From Symbiodinium natans (lineage: Eukaryota; Sar; Dinophyceae; Suessiales; Symbiodiniaceae), in NCBI GenBank assembly GCA_905221605.1, contig CAJNDS010001141.1, positions 1-32,305 of the forward strand: a stretch of 32,305 nt of DNA, given 5' to 3'. The position numbers and the translations under genes were made by a program. Position 1 is the first letter of the stretch; every line of letters begins with the position of its first letter. The notes below the pieces were generated by a model. The model saw only the letters and a list, made by a program, of their open reading frames with translations. It had not been told where the DNA came from and did no database searches. Positions 1 through 9,307 of the stretch are shown here, one piece after another.

Positions 1-1
1 A

Positions 2-784
2 GGACTGAGTGCTACGACTCATTCTTTAGAAGCGTTACGGACGCTTTTGGCCATTGCTTCGGTAGATGCTATGGATATCGCAACTTTGGATGTTAGCACT
101 GCATTCTTGCATTCCCCCCTTCCGAAAGGATCGAAGGCGATTATCCAATTGCCCAAGGATGTTTCCGCCTGTAAGGACTATTATGTCCCGGTGTTTATGA
201 TTCTGGATCAAGCCATGAATGGTTTGAGAGTTGCCGCCAAAGCTTGGAACTTGAAGCTGGCGACAGTTGTGAAGAAAGTTGGGTTGAAGCAATGCCCAAC
301 GGAACCTTCCGTCTTCGAGGGCACTGTGAGAGGGAAAAGATTCCTCATGTTGTGCTATGTGGACGATTTGATTCTGTGTGGCACTAGAGATGCCATTCGG
401 TTGGTGACCGACACCCTGAACGGAGAGTTGAAGATCAAGGAAACGGGTCGAATCACTTCCACTGGTGGAAAGATCACCTTTTTGGGGCGAGAGATTGAGA
501 GACAAGGGAGTCATCTCAGGATGCGAGTGCCCCCGGCATACTTAGATGCCCTGTTCGAGACAGAGTTCTGTAAGGACCTGAAGGTGGTTACTGCTCCTCC
601 GGACATCGTGAAAACGGTCGAGAAGGGCAGAGCAAGTGGTTCGGATCCTGAGTTGAGTGACACTGCAGCTGCGAGGTACAGAGCAGTACTTGGCCGGATT
701 GCATGGTGGGGTCAGTCGAGACCTGACCTGAGTAGGTGGATGTCCATTCTTTCGCAAGGACAGTCCAAGCCAACCATGCTTTGA
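2..784 (+). pseudogene. copia reverse transcriptase, 5'-truncated by window edge
   Basis: This frame is open from the first bases of the window, so the domain continues off the left edge. It contains DVSTAFLHSPL (finger/palm motif) and the catalytic box CYVDDLILCG, with YVDD at 356-367, the form typical of copia RT. It ends with QSRPDLSRWMSILS, which matches the copia segment just before RNase H. The frame stops at TGA 782-784 in the sequence ATG CTT TGA GCA. The protein logically continues in the +1 frame from TTT at 780, so one base is extra or the ribosome shifts. In the element it would copy RNA to cDNA in virus-like particles. Confidence 0.9.
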
Positions 785-1259
785 GCAAGCATTGCGACAA
801 GTGATTAGGTTCCTAAAGGGACAATACCATGCATGGCAGTACTTTGGCCCTGATGGGAATGTACCGGACAGTGGGCCGGCGCAGCTGGAAGTGTATGCGG
901 ATGCCAGTTGGGCACCCCAAGCGTCGTTAGGACGAAGATCTGTGTCGGGCATAGCCATCTTTTATAGAGGATGCCTGATCAAGGGAATCTCTCGAGTTCA
1001 AGGGTGTGTATCGCTGAGTTCTTGTGAAGCCGAGTTGAGAGCCATCTTGACTGCGGTACAGGAGAGTGAGGGACTTGCGACTTTGATCGGTCAGTTGGCC
1101 GAGTCAGATGTCACGATCCGATTGCACACTGACAGTTCCTCAGCGAGAGCGGTTTTGCTAAACCGTGGGTTGAGTAGGCGAGTTCGCCACTTAGACATCG
1201 CTGTCTGCTATCTTCAGGAGCGGATACAGGAAGCTCAGACCTTGAAGGTCATTTGGTGA
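780..1259 (+). pseudogene. copia RNase H domain
   Basis: Reading from 780 gives FEQALRQVIRFLKG, the usual RT-RNase H connector, and then the RNase H core. The core has ADASW with Asp at 900, SLSSCEAEL with Glu at 1026, and LHTDSSSARA with Asp at 1131, followed by the RHLDI segment. These are the acidic active-site residues and flanks of copia RNase H, which removes RNA from the RNA:DNA hybrid. TGA at 1257-1259 interrupts the domain immediately before the conserved IADVLTK tail, which resumes in the same frame. It is a pseudogene unless the TGA is read through. Confidence 0.88.
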
Positions 1260-3365
1260 CCGACAGCGGGAATGATCGCTGACGTTCTTACAAAGTGCTT
1301 GAGTCAAGTGACATTCTGTCAGCACCAGCAAGCTATGGGTATATACCCTGGTGAAGATGGGCAGCAGGTGTGGAGGATCTGTGGAATCCGACCAAGGGTT
1401 GGAGTTCAGGCATGCCAGTGTGCCGAGGCAACTGGATGCAGTGTGGAGCAAGTTGGATCGTTGAAAAGTGTGAAAAAGTGTGGTGAAGTTTTTGAAAATT
1501 TCCACCTTAGAAGTCCCGAAACCCTTCGTGAAGACTCTTCCCCTGAGGTTCAAGAAATGGATTTATGGTCCAACCGCAAAAGCTTTGGTTCAAGCACCAC
1601 GGAAGCTAGCCCTAGCCTGGAGCCTGTACCTTTGGTGAAGGACAGGAAAATGGCAGCTGAAGACAGCAGGAAGGGTGAGCAGGGTGCTGAGATGAAAAGC
1701 CCCTTTTGGTGTAAGGTTTGCAAATGGTTGTTCAGATCCGAGCATGCTGCCGGGTTGAGCTGGGATGAAAGTGGCAAGCCCAAGTGCGAAAAGTGCAAAC
1801 AGACTGTGACAGTCTCTGGCACGGATGCAAGCCATGCATTCCATCTCCGAGAGGCAGAGAAGGAGCGCCGAGCTGCTGGAAAAAGGGGTGATAAAGGTGA
1901 AAGCCGAGGCTCAGGCCAAGCTGCACCGAAACCCAAGGCCATGCCGAAGGTGATTGAACGGATGGTCGACGTGTTTCCGGAGCTGGCGGATCCAGAGCCG
2001 CCGAAGTGGTTCGGTGATGTGTCATGGAGTATCTGCCGGCGCGGAACTCCAGTGGATGAGCTAGAGCTCAAGGACGTGGTAGGCACGCTATCCGACAAGG
2101 ATATGTTGCGCTATCAAAGCTCATACGAGAAGCTGGTGAAGCCCATCCAGGAGGTGTGTGAGCTACAGGAGAAACCCACGAAGATCTTCGGAATCTTGGA
2201 TGTCCGTGGACAGATTGGTGGCAAGGCCATCATCTGGGAGATGGCAGTGAATGAAGGAGGACTGTACATGGAAGTGCCGCCGGGAACGTGTGGCCTGGCG
2301 ATGTTGAGCTTCGTGAGGTACTTGAAGAGAAAAGGGATAATCCCTGTTTTGCTTCTGGGTGAGCACCAGGACCTCGGAGTCTTGCGGATGGTGGATCTGT
2401 TGTGCATGCTACCCATTTTGGGAGCAGAGAGGATCATGGAGGATGAAGCTGAGAGCTCGTATTATCCCCCATGGGTGTTGCGCTGGAAGAGAAGTGCAAA
2501 GGAAGGATCCTTGGTGTTTAAGGAACTGGTGGAGCGAGTGCGAGTGATTTCGATGTTGTCGTGTGATACACTTCGGATTCACGAGCCGGAGCTGAGGGAG
2601 AGACCAGTCCCCAAGTGGTCGTTTGTGGCCTACAGCCACTACAGATCCGTGATGGAGTCTGTTGCAGGATTCTTGGAGGACCTGGAGAAAAAGAAAGAGG
2701 AGATCACCGACACGCAGAGGGCGGCAAGCTGGAAGAAGGTGGTTGCGAGTGAGACTCGAAGCGGTGTTGTGTGGATCTGCAAGTGTAAGTGGCACTTGCC
2801 GACCGACTATGTGGTGAGGTTCAACTTGACGTTGCCTGCCGACATGTGGCAGCAAGCCTTTGGGATCATGGGTGAGAATGTTGGGAAACTCGAGAAGGAG
2901 GAAAAGGACCTGAAGCGGATCCTCAAGGCTGCAGCGGAACAGCAAGACCGAGAGTTCGAGGAAGCTGAGCGAAAGCGCAAGCGCATCGCCGACCTGTCAG
3001 CTGCCGAGGAAGAAGCTGCTAAGAGAGCAAAGCTGGAAGGCGAAGCGGTTCGCTCGCCTGTGTCAGTTGTACCATCTGAGTTGGATGCAGCAGCTATCGC
3101 GCAGATTGCTGAGCGTGTGAAGGCAAGCTTTAGTGTTGCCGATTTGGAGCTGATGTTGGAAGAGAAGAAGAGAAAGGTTGGAGACCAGCCAACTGAGAGG
3201 CCTGCGGAGACGCCAGCTGAGCCTAGCCGATCTTCGCAGGATGTGATGATGGAAACGAGGACGGCTGAGTTGGCGGAGATGAAGGAAGCCGCCAAGGAGC
3301 GCCGCGCCAAGTTGATGGAGTCAACTGGAGCTGGCGAGAAGAAGGGCGAAGAGGATGAAGAATGA
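1260..3365 (+). CDS. end of RNase H plus long post-pol open frame with CxxC pair
   Basis: The frame is in register with RNase H and starts with the final copia box IADVLTK (1275-1295), then stays open to TGA 3363-3365. Beyond that box about 670 residues follow, far more than a usual copia Pol end. Counting from ATG 1272, a possible zinc ribbon has cysteines at residues 147, 150, 172 and 175 (CKVC then CEKC). A lysine/arginine-rich stretch follows, then a globular middle of unknown family (DVRGQIGGKAIIWEM and VPVLLLGEHQD-like hydrophobic runs), then a charged helical C-terminus with nuclear-signal-like KRKR and KRAK near residues 566-585. I do not recognise the fold. It could be an element-specific nucleic-acid-binding or targeting domain, or a captured host gene. 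Its intact frame, despite upstream lesions, suggests recent activity. Confidence 0.75.
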   Translation, partial: PTAGMIADVLTKCLSQVTFCQHQQAMGIYPGEDGQQVWRICGIRPRVGVQACQCAEATGCSVEQVGSLKSVKKCGEVFENFHLRSPETLREDSSPEVQEMDLWSNRKSFGSSTTEASPSLEPVPLVKDRKMAAEDSRKGEQGAEMKSPFWCKVCKWLFRSEHAAGLSWDESGKPKCEKCKQTVTVSGTDASHAFHLREAEKERRAAGKRGDKGESRGSGQAAPKPKAMPKVIERMVDVFPELADPEPPKWFGDVSWSICRRGTPVDELELKDVVGTLSDKDMLRYQSSYEKLVKPIQEVCELQEKPTKIFGILDVRGQIGGKAIIWEMAVNEGGLYMEVPPGTCGLAMLSFVRYLKRKGIIPVLLLGEHQDLGVLRMVDLLCMLPILGAERIMEDEAESSYYPPWVLRWKRSAKEGSLVFKELVERVRVISMLSCDTLRIHEPELRERPVPKWSFVAYSHYRSVMESVAGFLEDLEKKKEEITDTQRAASWKKVVASETRSGVVWICKCKWHLPTDYVVRFNLTLPADMWQQAFGIMGENVGKLEKEEKDLKRILKAAAEQQDREFEEAERKRKRIADLSAAEEEAAKRAKLEGEAVRSPVSVVPSELDAAAIAQIAERVKASFSVADLELMLEEKKRKVGDQPTERPAETPAEPSRSSQDVMMETRTAELAEMKEAAKERRAKLMESTGAGEKKGEEDEE

Positions 3366-3389
3366 ACTGAGATGCTAAGTGATCTCAGT
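3366..3389 (+). other. perfect 8-bp hairpin directly after the stop codon
   Basis: ACTGAGAT at 3366-3373 and ATCTCAGT at 3382-3389 form a perfect stem with an 8-nt loop. The stem begins at the base after the TGA that closes the post-pol frame. It may be a 3'-processing or stability element of the retrotransposon RNA; it could also be chance. Confidence 0.6.
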
Positions 3390-3430
3390 GGTTGGGTGGG
3401 TGAGTGAAACCCGCAGCCATTTTTTGGAAG

Positions 3431-3453
3431 CCATGGCCGCGTTGCCGCCATGG
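3431..3453. repeat. short inverted repeat CCATGGC / GCCATGG
   Basis: CCATGGC at 3431-3437 is mirrored by GCCATGG at 3447-3453 with a 9-nt GC-rich loop. It lies in the untranslated region after the post-pol frame. Function unknown. Confidence 0.5.
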
Positions 3454-3510
3454 AGCGCCCGCGATTTTTCTGGTTAGTGTGAGCCCTTGTTTCAGTGCAT
3501 GAGAAGTTTG

Positions 3511-3530
3511 CAAAGAGGAGGCAAAATGAT
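3511..3530 (+). promoter_or_regulatory. candidate polypurine tract and 3' LTR start
   Basis: A purine-rich run (AAAGAGGAGGCAAAA) ends just before TGATGATG near 3526. Copia elements place a polypurine tract immediately 5' of a 3' LTR that begins TG, so this is a reasonable candidate. Another purine-rich run sits inside the end of the coding frame (about 3335-3362). Without the 5' LTR neither can be proved. Confidence 0.25.
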
Positions 3531-3763
3531 GATGAAACTCAACGAGGGACTCTATAGCCCCTTCTGCAAGGCGTCTGATTGCCACCTCTGAAGACGTTTT
3601 TGGCTGATGGTACGCTGGAAGAAGCGAAACTATGAAGCCAATCTTTTCTTGAAGGATCAGCTAGCCGATGCTAGTTGGTGAGTTTGGTGACCTGGAAGAT
3701 GCGAGACTGAGGAGGAGTACCACGACAAGGTCGAGTGCTGAGTGGGAAACATCTGAAGCTTGC

Positions 3764-3914
3764 ATTAATTCGTTTTCACGTGTTTGTCACCACGAACTCT
3801 TGGATTCGTTCCAAGACAACCCTGCCCCAGTGCAGGTGGATGCAAGTTTAATTCGTTTTTCACGTGTTTGGACAACGAACTCTTGGGTTACCAGTGATGT
3901 GGACCCAGGACAAC
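3764..3914 (+). repeat. imperfect tandem duplication, about 75 bp
   Basis: The segment with TTAATTCGTTTTCACGTG, then ACGAACTCTTGG, then CAAGACAACCCTGCC (about 3764-3828) recurs at about 3840-3914 as TTAATTCGTTTTTCACGTG, ACGAACTCTTGG, CAGGACAACCTGCC. Each copy contains CACGTG. If the LTR begins near 3526, this would be a duplicated U3-type promoter block; that is inference. Confidence 0.6.
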
Positions 3915-4361
3915 CTGCCTGATGGTGGGATCTTGCATGAGTTTTAAGTTTGATGTCAGAGATCGACTGGTGTGTTGTTTGTTTCGTTTGGTGGCGAGTA
4001 CGCACCAAGGGAATGTGGCCAGGGCATCCCCTTAGTGTTGAAGTGCCGAGCTGGGCTTGGACTTCAGATCTTTGACATGAACCCTCAGCAAAATGCGGGG
4101 GGTGGAAGATTGTGGCTGATCAGTGATGTTTTTGTCATGTTTTGGATCAGCTTGTATAGGTTTGTTTTGCTTCGGAGTGATTGGGAATCCGTGTGATCCC
4201 ATCCTCGATGGTTTATGCCTCGTTGATTTCCAAGGAAATCATACGAGTGTGTTTTTGCCCAATACGCTATTTAAAGTGAGTGTGCAGTGTGTAGGAACTT
4301 CGTTCTGAAGCTGAGTTTAAGCTCACAAGAGAGAATTCGTTTAGTTTGTGCACTTCGTGAC

Positions 4362-4397
4362 TTTTGGCTCAAGTGGCTCAAGTGGCTCAAGTGGCTC
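4362..4397 (+). repeat. 9-bp tandem array seeded by a spliced-leader-like end
   Basis: TTTTGGCTCAAG at 4362-4373 equals the last 12 nt of the dinoflagellate trans-spliced leader as I know it. TGGCTCAAG then repeats at 4374-4382 and 4383-4391, with a partial TGGCTC at 4392-4397. Relict spliced leaders in dinoflagellate genomic DNA are established evidence of re-integrated processed mRNA. The bases upstream of the 12-mer do not match the leader, so this is a degraded remnant or a coincidence expanded by slippage. Confidence 0.5.
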
Positions 4398-4702
4398 TGA
4401 CTGTGAAAAAGAGAGAGTTGTCCGCACTTGTGTGAGAGGTCAGGGTTCGTGCTTTCAAGGGAAAAGGTACCAGAGGGACCTTCGGTTTTTCACGTCGAAG
4501 GCCATGCTGCGACTGGTGCTGTCACAAGGTTGAGAAACCTAAGCAGCAATTTCTAGCTTCAAAAAGCCAAACCTCCAAGCCACCAAGCCGCACAGAAGAA
4601 ACAGAAAAAGGATAGCTGCCACAATGTTACAGATGATGCATCAGATGGACGTATAAACCCAAGTTATAAAGTATTTCAATTATAAAACATATTTCTTTTT
4701 AC

Positions 4703-5007
4703 AAAGCGAAAGAAGGATGTGTTCTAAATTCCACCCTCCTCAAATCTTGTGATACATTTTGTGTTTGTTTTTTTTGGATTTCATTCCTTTGAAACCAGAG
4801 AAGTAAGACTCCAAACATTCATATTCCTTTACACAAAGAAAGAAGAGAATGTATTCTAAATTTCACCCCCTCGAATCTTGTTTTATTTTTTTGGGTTTTA
4901 TTTTTTCGAAACCAGAGATTCTTTGTTAAAGGGAAGCTCAAGGGCAATTCCACCCCGCTTCTTCTTGTTTTTCGTGTTCATTACTCGATTTTCAAGAAGC
5001 AGAGAGT
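4703..5007 (+). repeat. three diverged copies of a T-rich repeat of about 90-130 bp
   Basis: Copy one (about 4703-4804) and copy two (about 4835-4920) share the order AAAGAA, ATTCTAAATT, CACCC, TCAAATCTTG or TCGAATCTTG, a T-rich run, and GAAACCAGAG. Copy three (about 4931-5007) keeps AATTCCACCCC, CTTCTTCTTG, the T-rich run and AGCAGAGAG. Divergence increases left to right. No coding potential is seen. Origin unknown; they could be fragments of a short interspersed element. Confidence 0.6.
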
Positions 5008-5118
5008 TCACAGCAGTAACGTGGCGCGGGGCCAAGCCGAGACCCCATGTTTTGTTTCAGAGGCGATTCATATGCTTCCACGCGAGCTTGCCCGGCAGAA
5101 AAAAGCCGGAGGGTTGGC

Positions 5119-5133
5119 GGGGGCGCAGCCCCC
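5119..5133. repeat. GC hairpin GGGGGC-GCA-GCCCCC
   Basis: A perfect 6-bp all-GC stem with a 3-nt loop lies in otherwise AT-richer DNA. Function unknown; similar GC hairpins are common in repeat-rich algal intergenic DNA. Confidence 0.5.
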
Positions 5134-5577
5134 CCATTTGCCTCCTGTAGCATCTGCTGAACTTGGAACGCTGCGCAAGACCCACGACGGGGTTTGTCTG
5201 AATGGAGACTGCGGCATCTGCTGAACCTGGAACTGAGGCAATAAGGAAACCCGGGTAAACCTTCAGAGGGCACTTTTACGGACAAGTCAACCGGCTTAGC
5301 TGGCTTAGCTGGTTTCTCCATGGAAAGGCTGGAATTCTTGGTGTGGAGACTTGTTGCTGAGTTTTTCGCTTTGTGAAGATGCAGCATCCATTGTTCCTTC
5401 TTGGACTTTGTTTCCCTGGTGGCACTTTCGTGTGCAAAATCGTGTGAAGCCTTCGATCTTTGCTTTGCAAGCTTAGATTATTGCTGACATCTCTGGGTCG
5501 GAAGCACCAATCCAAGCTCTTATCTGTGTTTGGAATTCACTTGAACCTTCATGTTCTAAAGACGAAAGAACTGTCAG
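5134..5577. other. non-coding stretch, no gene recognised
   Basis: No frame shows family motifs. CTTAGCTGG occurs twice in tandem near 5295-5312. The stretch lies between the repeat cluster and the first exon-like segment at 5578. Confidence 0.5.
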
Positions 5578-7360
5578 ATGAAGTTGCCGACGATGCGTAA
5601 AGAGTTCAAACTCGTTCATGACGCGCATGATCTTGAAGGTATTCAACCAGATCCCAAAGAATAAAAGCAGTTTTCCTTAGTCGAGCTTTGGACTTAGAGC
5701 ATGCTGAGAACAGGAATGCCTCATAATGATCTGGAGACAGAAGACGAGTGGAGTGATTTTAACGGCAACGAGAAGCAGTTCAAGTCCCACGAAGTTTCTC
5801 TGCAGAAGAACAAGCCTTCTCAGCTTGTAAGAACCTGAGACTTTCGAAAAAAAACACAGACAAAGAAGTTTCAAGACTTGGGTGTCGTGGACAAGGTGCC
5901 CACGGAAGAAGAGAGCAAAGAAGTTGTTGGTTGACAACGAAGTCGGTGGTCCAATTGCTGGCTGGAGAGTCGTTGGACAACGGGGTGCTGCAAGCAGGCT
6001 GTGAGAAGAGCGTAGGGACCCAGCATTGTTCTGGGAAGGTTGTCAACCCTTTAGTTGGAATTGAGCGGTGGTTTTGAGCTGGTATCAGGTTGTGCGTTGA
6101 AGTCCGGAATCGCGCATGACGGTGCTCATGAAGTCGGTGCACTTTGCTTCGCAAAAAAGGCGTTTTGTGGATTCTGTTTTGCGTGCAACAGCAGGGTGCG
6201 ATACATCTTTGCCGCCCAAAATCTTCGTGCCAGGCTTGAGAAAGCGTAGGGTAGTGCTCGCAGCCATCTTCCTCCTACAACTAGCATCAAGAAGTTCTCC
6301 ATGTCAACAGCGAAGCAAAATTTGCTGCACTCAAAGGGCAAAATCTTGCATTCGTACCGCAATTGCTTATGTTGCCAATTTATTGCATGTCAAAGCTCAC
6401 ACCTGAAATAAAATTCTTCAGGTGGTTGGAGACGCATGCAGCCAGCGAGCATGCGTAACATTCAAAACAAAGTGAGGATGCCAGAACGTCTGCTGCTTGG
6501 GCGCATTGCAAGAGGGTTGTCACGATCAAGGGCTAAACGACGGTTTGCTTTAGCCAAAGCAATGCTGAGTTGCTTTTGCGGCACGATTATATTTCATGGT
6601 GGTTCGCGCCATCCGATCTGACCCAAGGTACTTCGGGACGTTGTGGGAGCACGGTGTGCATCTGCTTTGCCAAACTTTGAATGTGGACAATGTGCAAGAG
6701 CAAAGCTTGTGCTTGCCCGACAGTTGAGAAAAACAGAAGCATGGAACCGAATGCCGTTGTATTACATTTACCTACCATGCAAACCTCATGCAAATTTGAA
6801 ACCACAGCTATTCCAATCATCGCCATGACGAACTCGTGCATGGCCATTTTGTCTCCAAGCTTGCCAGTTTCACACGTTGTTCATGGATGCGACCTAGCCA
6901 AGCATTGGTTCCGCACAATGTACTAGTGAAGAGGACGATGTCAACGACGAGTGACGTAGCTTGTAGTGGAAACCCGGACGACAGCCGTAAATACTTCCTT
7001 GGAATCGGTGCACGGCAGTTGTTTGTGCTGATGGTTGCTGCGGAGGCACATTGACGAATTGTGCATGCATAGGCAGCAGTTCGGTCGTGGAAGAAAGGAG
7101 AGTCGAAAGCTTGCCAAGGTGAAGGACGAAGCTGCACTAGACACTTATGCACGTCTCATCCGAGCGGTCGGCTGGCTCGTAATGTGAGGTGCAGCGGAAA
7201 TCCACGTTCAGTTTCCACAGTATGGCACAGAAAAGGCAAACGACATGAGTCACCTGATTTGAGTTGTGAAATTAACGCTTTCCAAGGAAATAGCAGCCCG
7301 ACAGAAACAGATTGAGGATGCGAACGCGGATTTGGAGCTTGGCACTAAGTCGTTCTCACG
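5578..7360 (+). CDS. candidate multi-exon gene, partly coiled-coil protein of unknown function
   Basis: I do not recognise the protein. Exon-like segments with compatible phases are: 5578-5638 (ATG start, MKLPTMRKEFKLVHDAHDLE, GT donor); 5714-5826 (AG/G acceptor, acidic NDLETEDEWSDFNGNEK, donor GTAAGA); possibly 5860-5929 (TKKFQDLGVVDKVPTEEESK); possibly 5998 to about 6070. Two better ones are 7046-7166 (RKESRKLAKVKDEAALDTYA) and 7287-7360 (EIAARQKQIEDANADLELG); both start at AG/G and join in phase 0, giving a charged heptad-like helix. The 5827-5859 gap would be only 33 bp as an intron, which is doubtful. Exons between about 6070 and 7046 are unresolved. It could be the 5' part of the kinase gene downstream, a separate gene, or decayed sequence. 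Confidence 0.4.
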
Positions 7361-9307
7361 GTTCGGTTGAAAATCCATGGCTGTGTTTGTGTTTCTGATG
7401 TTGTAGTTGCAGCTTTTGGGAACCATGCCGTGTTGTCAGAGATGTTTGTCCCTGGCCTTTCTGAGTGTATCAGCATTTGTGATTTCTACTTGCAGGCTCT
7501 TGGTTGACACGATCGCTTTCTGAAGTGTTGGGCATGAGGCAAGAGTCTCTCCACAAGATGAATGGCCGCGATCTTCCACGCAAGAGGTTTCGCTGAGAGC
7601 GTTTGTTTTGTTTTCGACGTCGGAAGTTTAAGCTTTTCTCGACACTGCAATAGTATGATTTGTTGCTCCGTATTACGATTCCACAGCGCAGTCCTGAAGG
7701 CATTTTGAGAATCTTGCATCGGTGTTGACTGATTTTGGCAGAATCATGGTCATGCATGTTTGTTGTCCACAGCGTCCAGTGCTTGCAAGTACATGCACTG
7801 CCCTTCAGATTCTTGTTGTCAGATCATCTGGACGCGTGCTTGCAGGCAGCTGATAGGAACTGGTCTTCTTCCGAGCCAGTACAACAGGACGGTGTTTTGA
7901 GCAACATTGCTGATTTTCGCCGAACATTCTTGATGTGTTCTATTGCATCATGCCACAACTTTCGCCAGGATGACTAACATCAACAAGTGCGGAAGCTACA
8001 CAGCAGTAATCCCGACCGTTTGCTGAGAAACTCCCCGAGTTCAAGTTCGCTGTCATGTAGTGTGAAGATGAATGGCGGATGGCAGGCATACTGGTGGAGT
8101 CTGGCCCATTCATGGCAGAATCAGTTCGGGCTTTTCGGGTTTGGAGAAGTGGAGGACCGATTCTTTGAAAGCTCTTGAGGTTGCTTGAGGTTGGAGAATT
8201 GCTCCGGGAATCCTGGCAGGATCAGAAGTGCCGCGCGCTTCTTTCACAGTCGTCGCCGCCGGTGTTACTTCTGGACCCAAGTCTGAGCTTATCGGTAGTG
8301 ATGCAGGGAGGCATGCAGGTGGGCGGGTGTTTCCAGGTTGGGCAGTTGGGTGTTGCTCCCATTTCAAACAGTCTGCTGCCTGAGCCCTGCACATTGCAGG
8401 AGTTGAACAGCAAGCACACATTCAATATGCTCGATCCCGTGCTTTGCCGTCGCCCCAGACATCTTCAGCTCGTTGCATTGGGCTGCACGTCTGAACTCGA
8501 GCCAACGGTCGCCCTCACATGGTGTATGTTTGTTTCAGAAGCATGTGCAGCTTGGAAGTCGGCTCAGACTTTTCAATGCAGGTTCTTCGGATCCAACGCA
8601 CACGACACAAGTTGGAGCATGAACTACGACACGAAGTGCTATCAAGCGCCGTTGTTTCACGCGCAAACACGGGCATCCATGTTCCGGGTTCCAATGCAAC
8701 CTTAGTGTGGACCAAAGCTGAAGCTGGTGGATTCCTTGCCCTTAGCCAAGTATCGGAGAATTCAGTCCCTGGCGGTTCTTCGCTACCCATGGGCAACGCG
8801 GTGAAGCGGCCTGCGAACGGAAGAATCTGGCCAGAGATGCCTTTCGTGCAAATGCCACAGCCGTGGCCTCCTGTTGTCAAACTTCTTGGGTTTTCAAGCC
8901 GTCAGGAGGCCAATCTCTTTGCAAGTATTGAAGGCATCTGGGGATGTAGGCATTCATAAGCAGGCTTAGCCAAGAGGGCTCCTCATGCCAGGGACCTGGC
9001 TTTGCTCATCAGCCACTGCTTATGTTTGTTTGTTTGTTTGCTTTGTTTGCTTGCTTGCTTGTTTGCTTGTGTGTGTGAACCACCTTGGTACACAGCTGCA
9101 GCGGGGTCACGCCCCACGAGCAACTACATTCATCATGTTTGCACAGGATTCAGGGCTTGGCTCTCTTCCATCAATTTGACAAAGGGAAGAAGATACTCAG
9201 CGCTTCCTACCCATCTGCATAAAGACGTTTGTGACATCTTCGAATCGTGCAAGTTGCAATTGCACTGCTTGAGTTATCCGCATGATGCAACGTGTTTATA
9301 CCAAAAG
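7361..9307 (+). other. weak exon-like pieces, otherwise unassigned
   Basis: Short segments with AG/G acceptors and helical, charged reading are seen: 7842-7930 (AADRNWSSSEPVQQDG), 8190-8249 (VGELLRESWQDQKCRALLSQ) and 8582-8647 (VLRIQRTRHKLEHELRHEVL). They might be further exons of the 5578 gene or upstream exons of the adenylate kinase gene. Several frames overlap and none shows a known domain, so I do not call a product. Confidence 0.25.
9025..9078 (+). repeat. TTTG/CTTG simple repeat
   Basis: A run of TGTT and TTGC tetranucleotide variants ends in a short TG run. It is low-complexity DNA, probably intronic or intergenic. Confidence 0.7.

Larger units (their letters stand above)
1..3600 (+). 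mobile_element. Ty1/copia-type LTR retrotransposon, 3' half
   Basis: The order reverse transcriptase, RNase H, then the IADVLTK box at 1275-1295 is the order and signature of the Pol 3' end of Ty1/copia elements. Gag, protease and integrase lie off the left edge. The coding part has no introns, as expected of an element that moves through RNA. It has at least two lesions: a frame change near 779 and an in-frame TGA at 1257-1259. A third open frame of roughly 620 residues follows RNase H before any LTR. The right boundary is not defined because the 5' LTR is not visible for comparison; 3600 is only a working limit. Confidence 0.85.
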
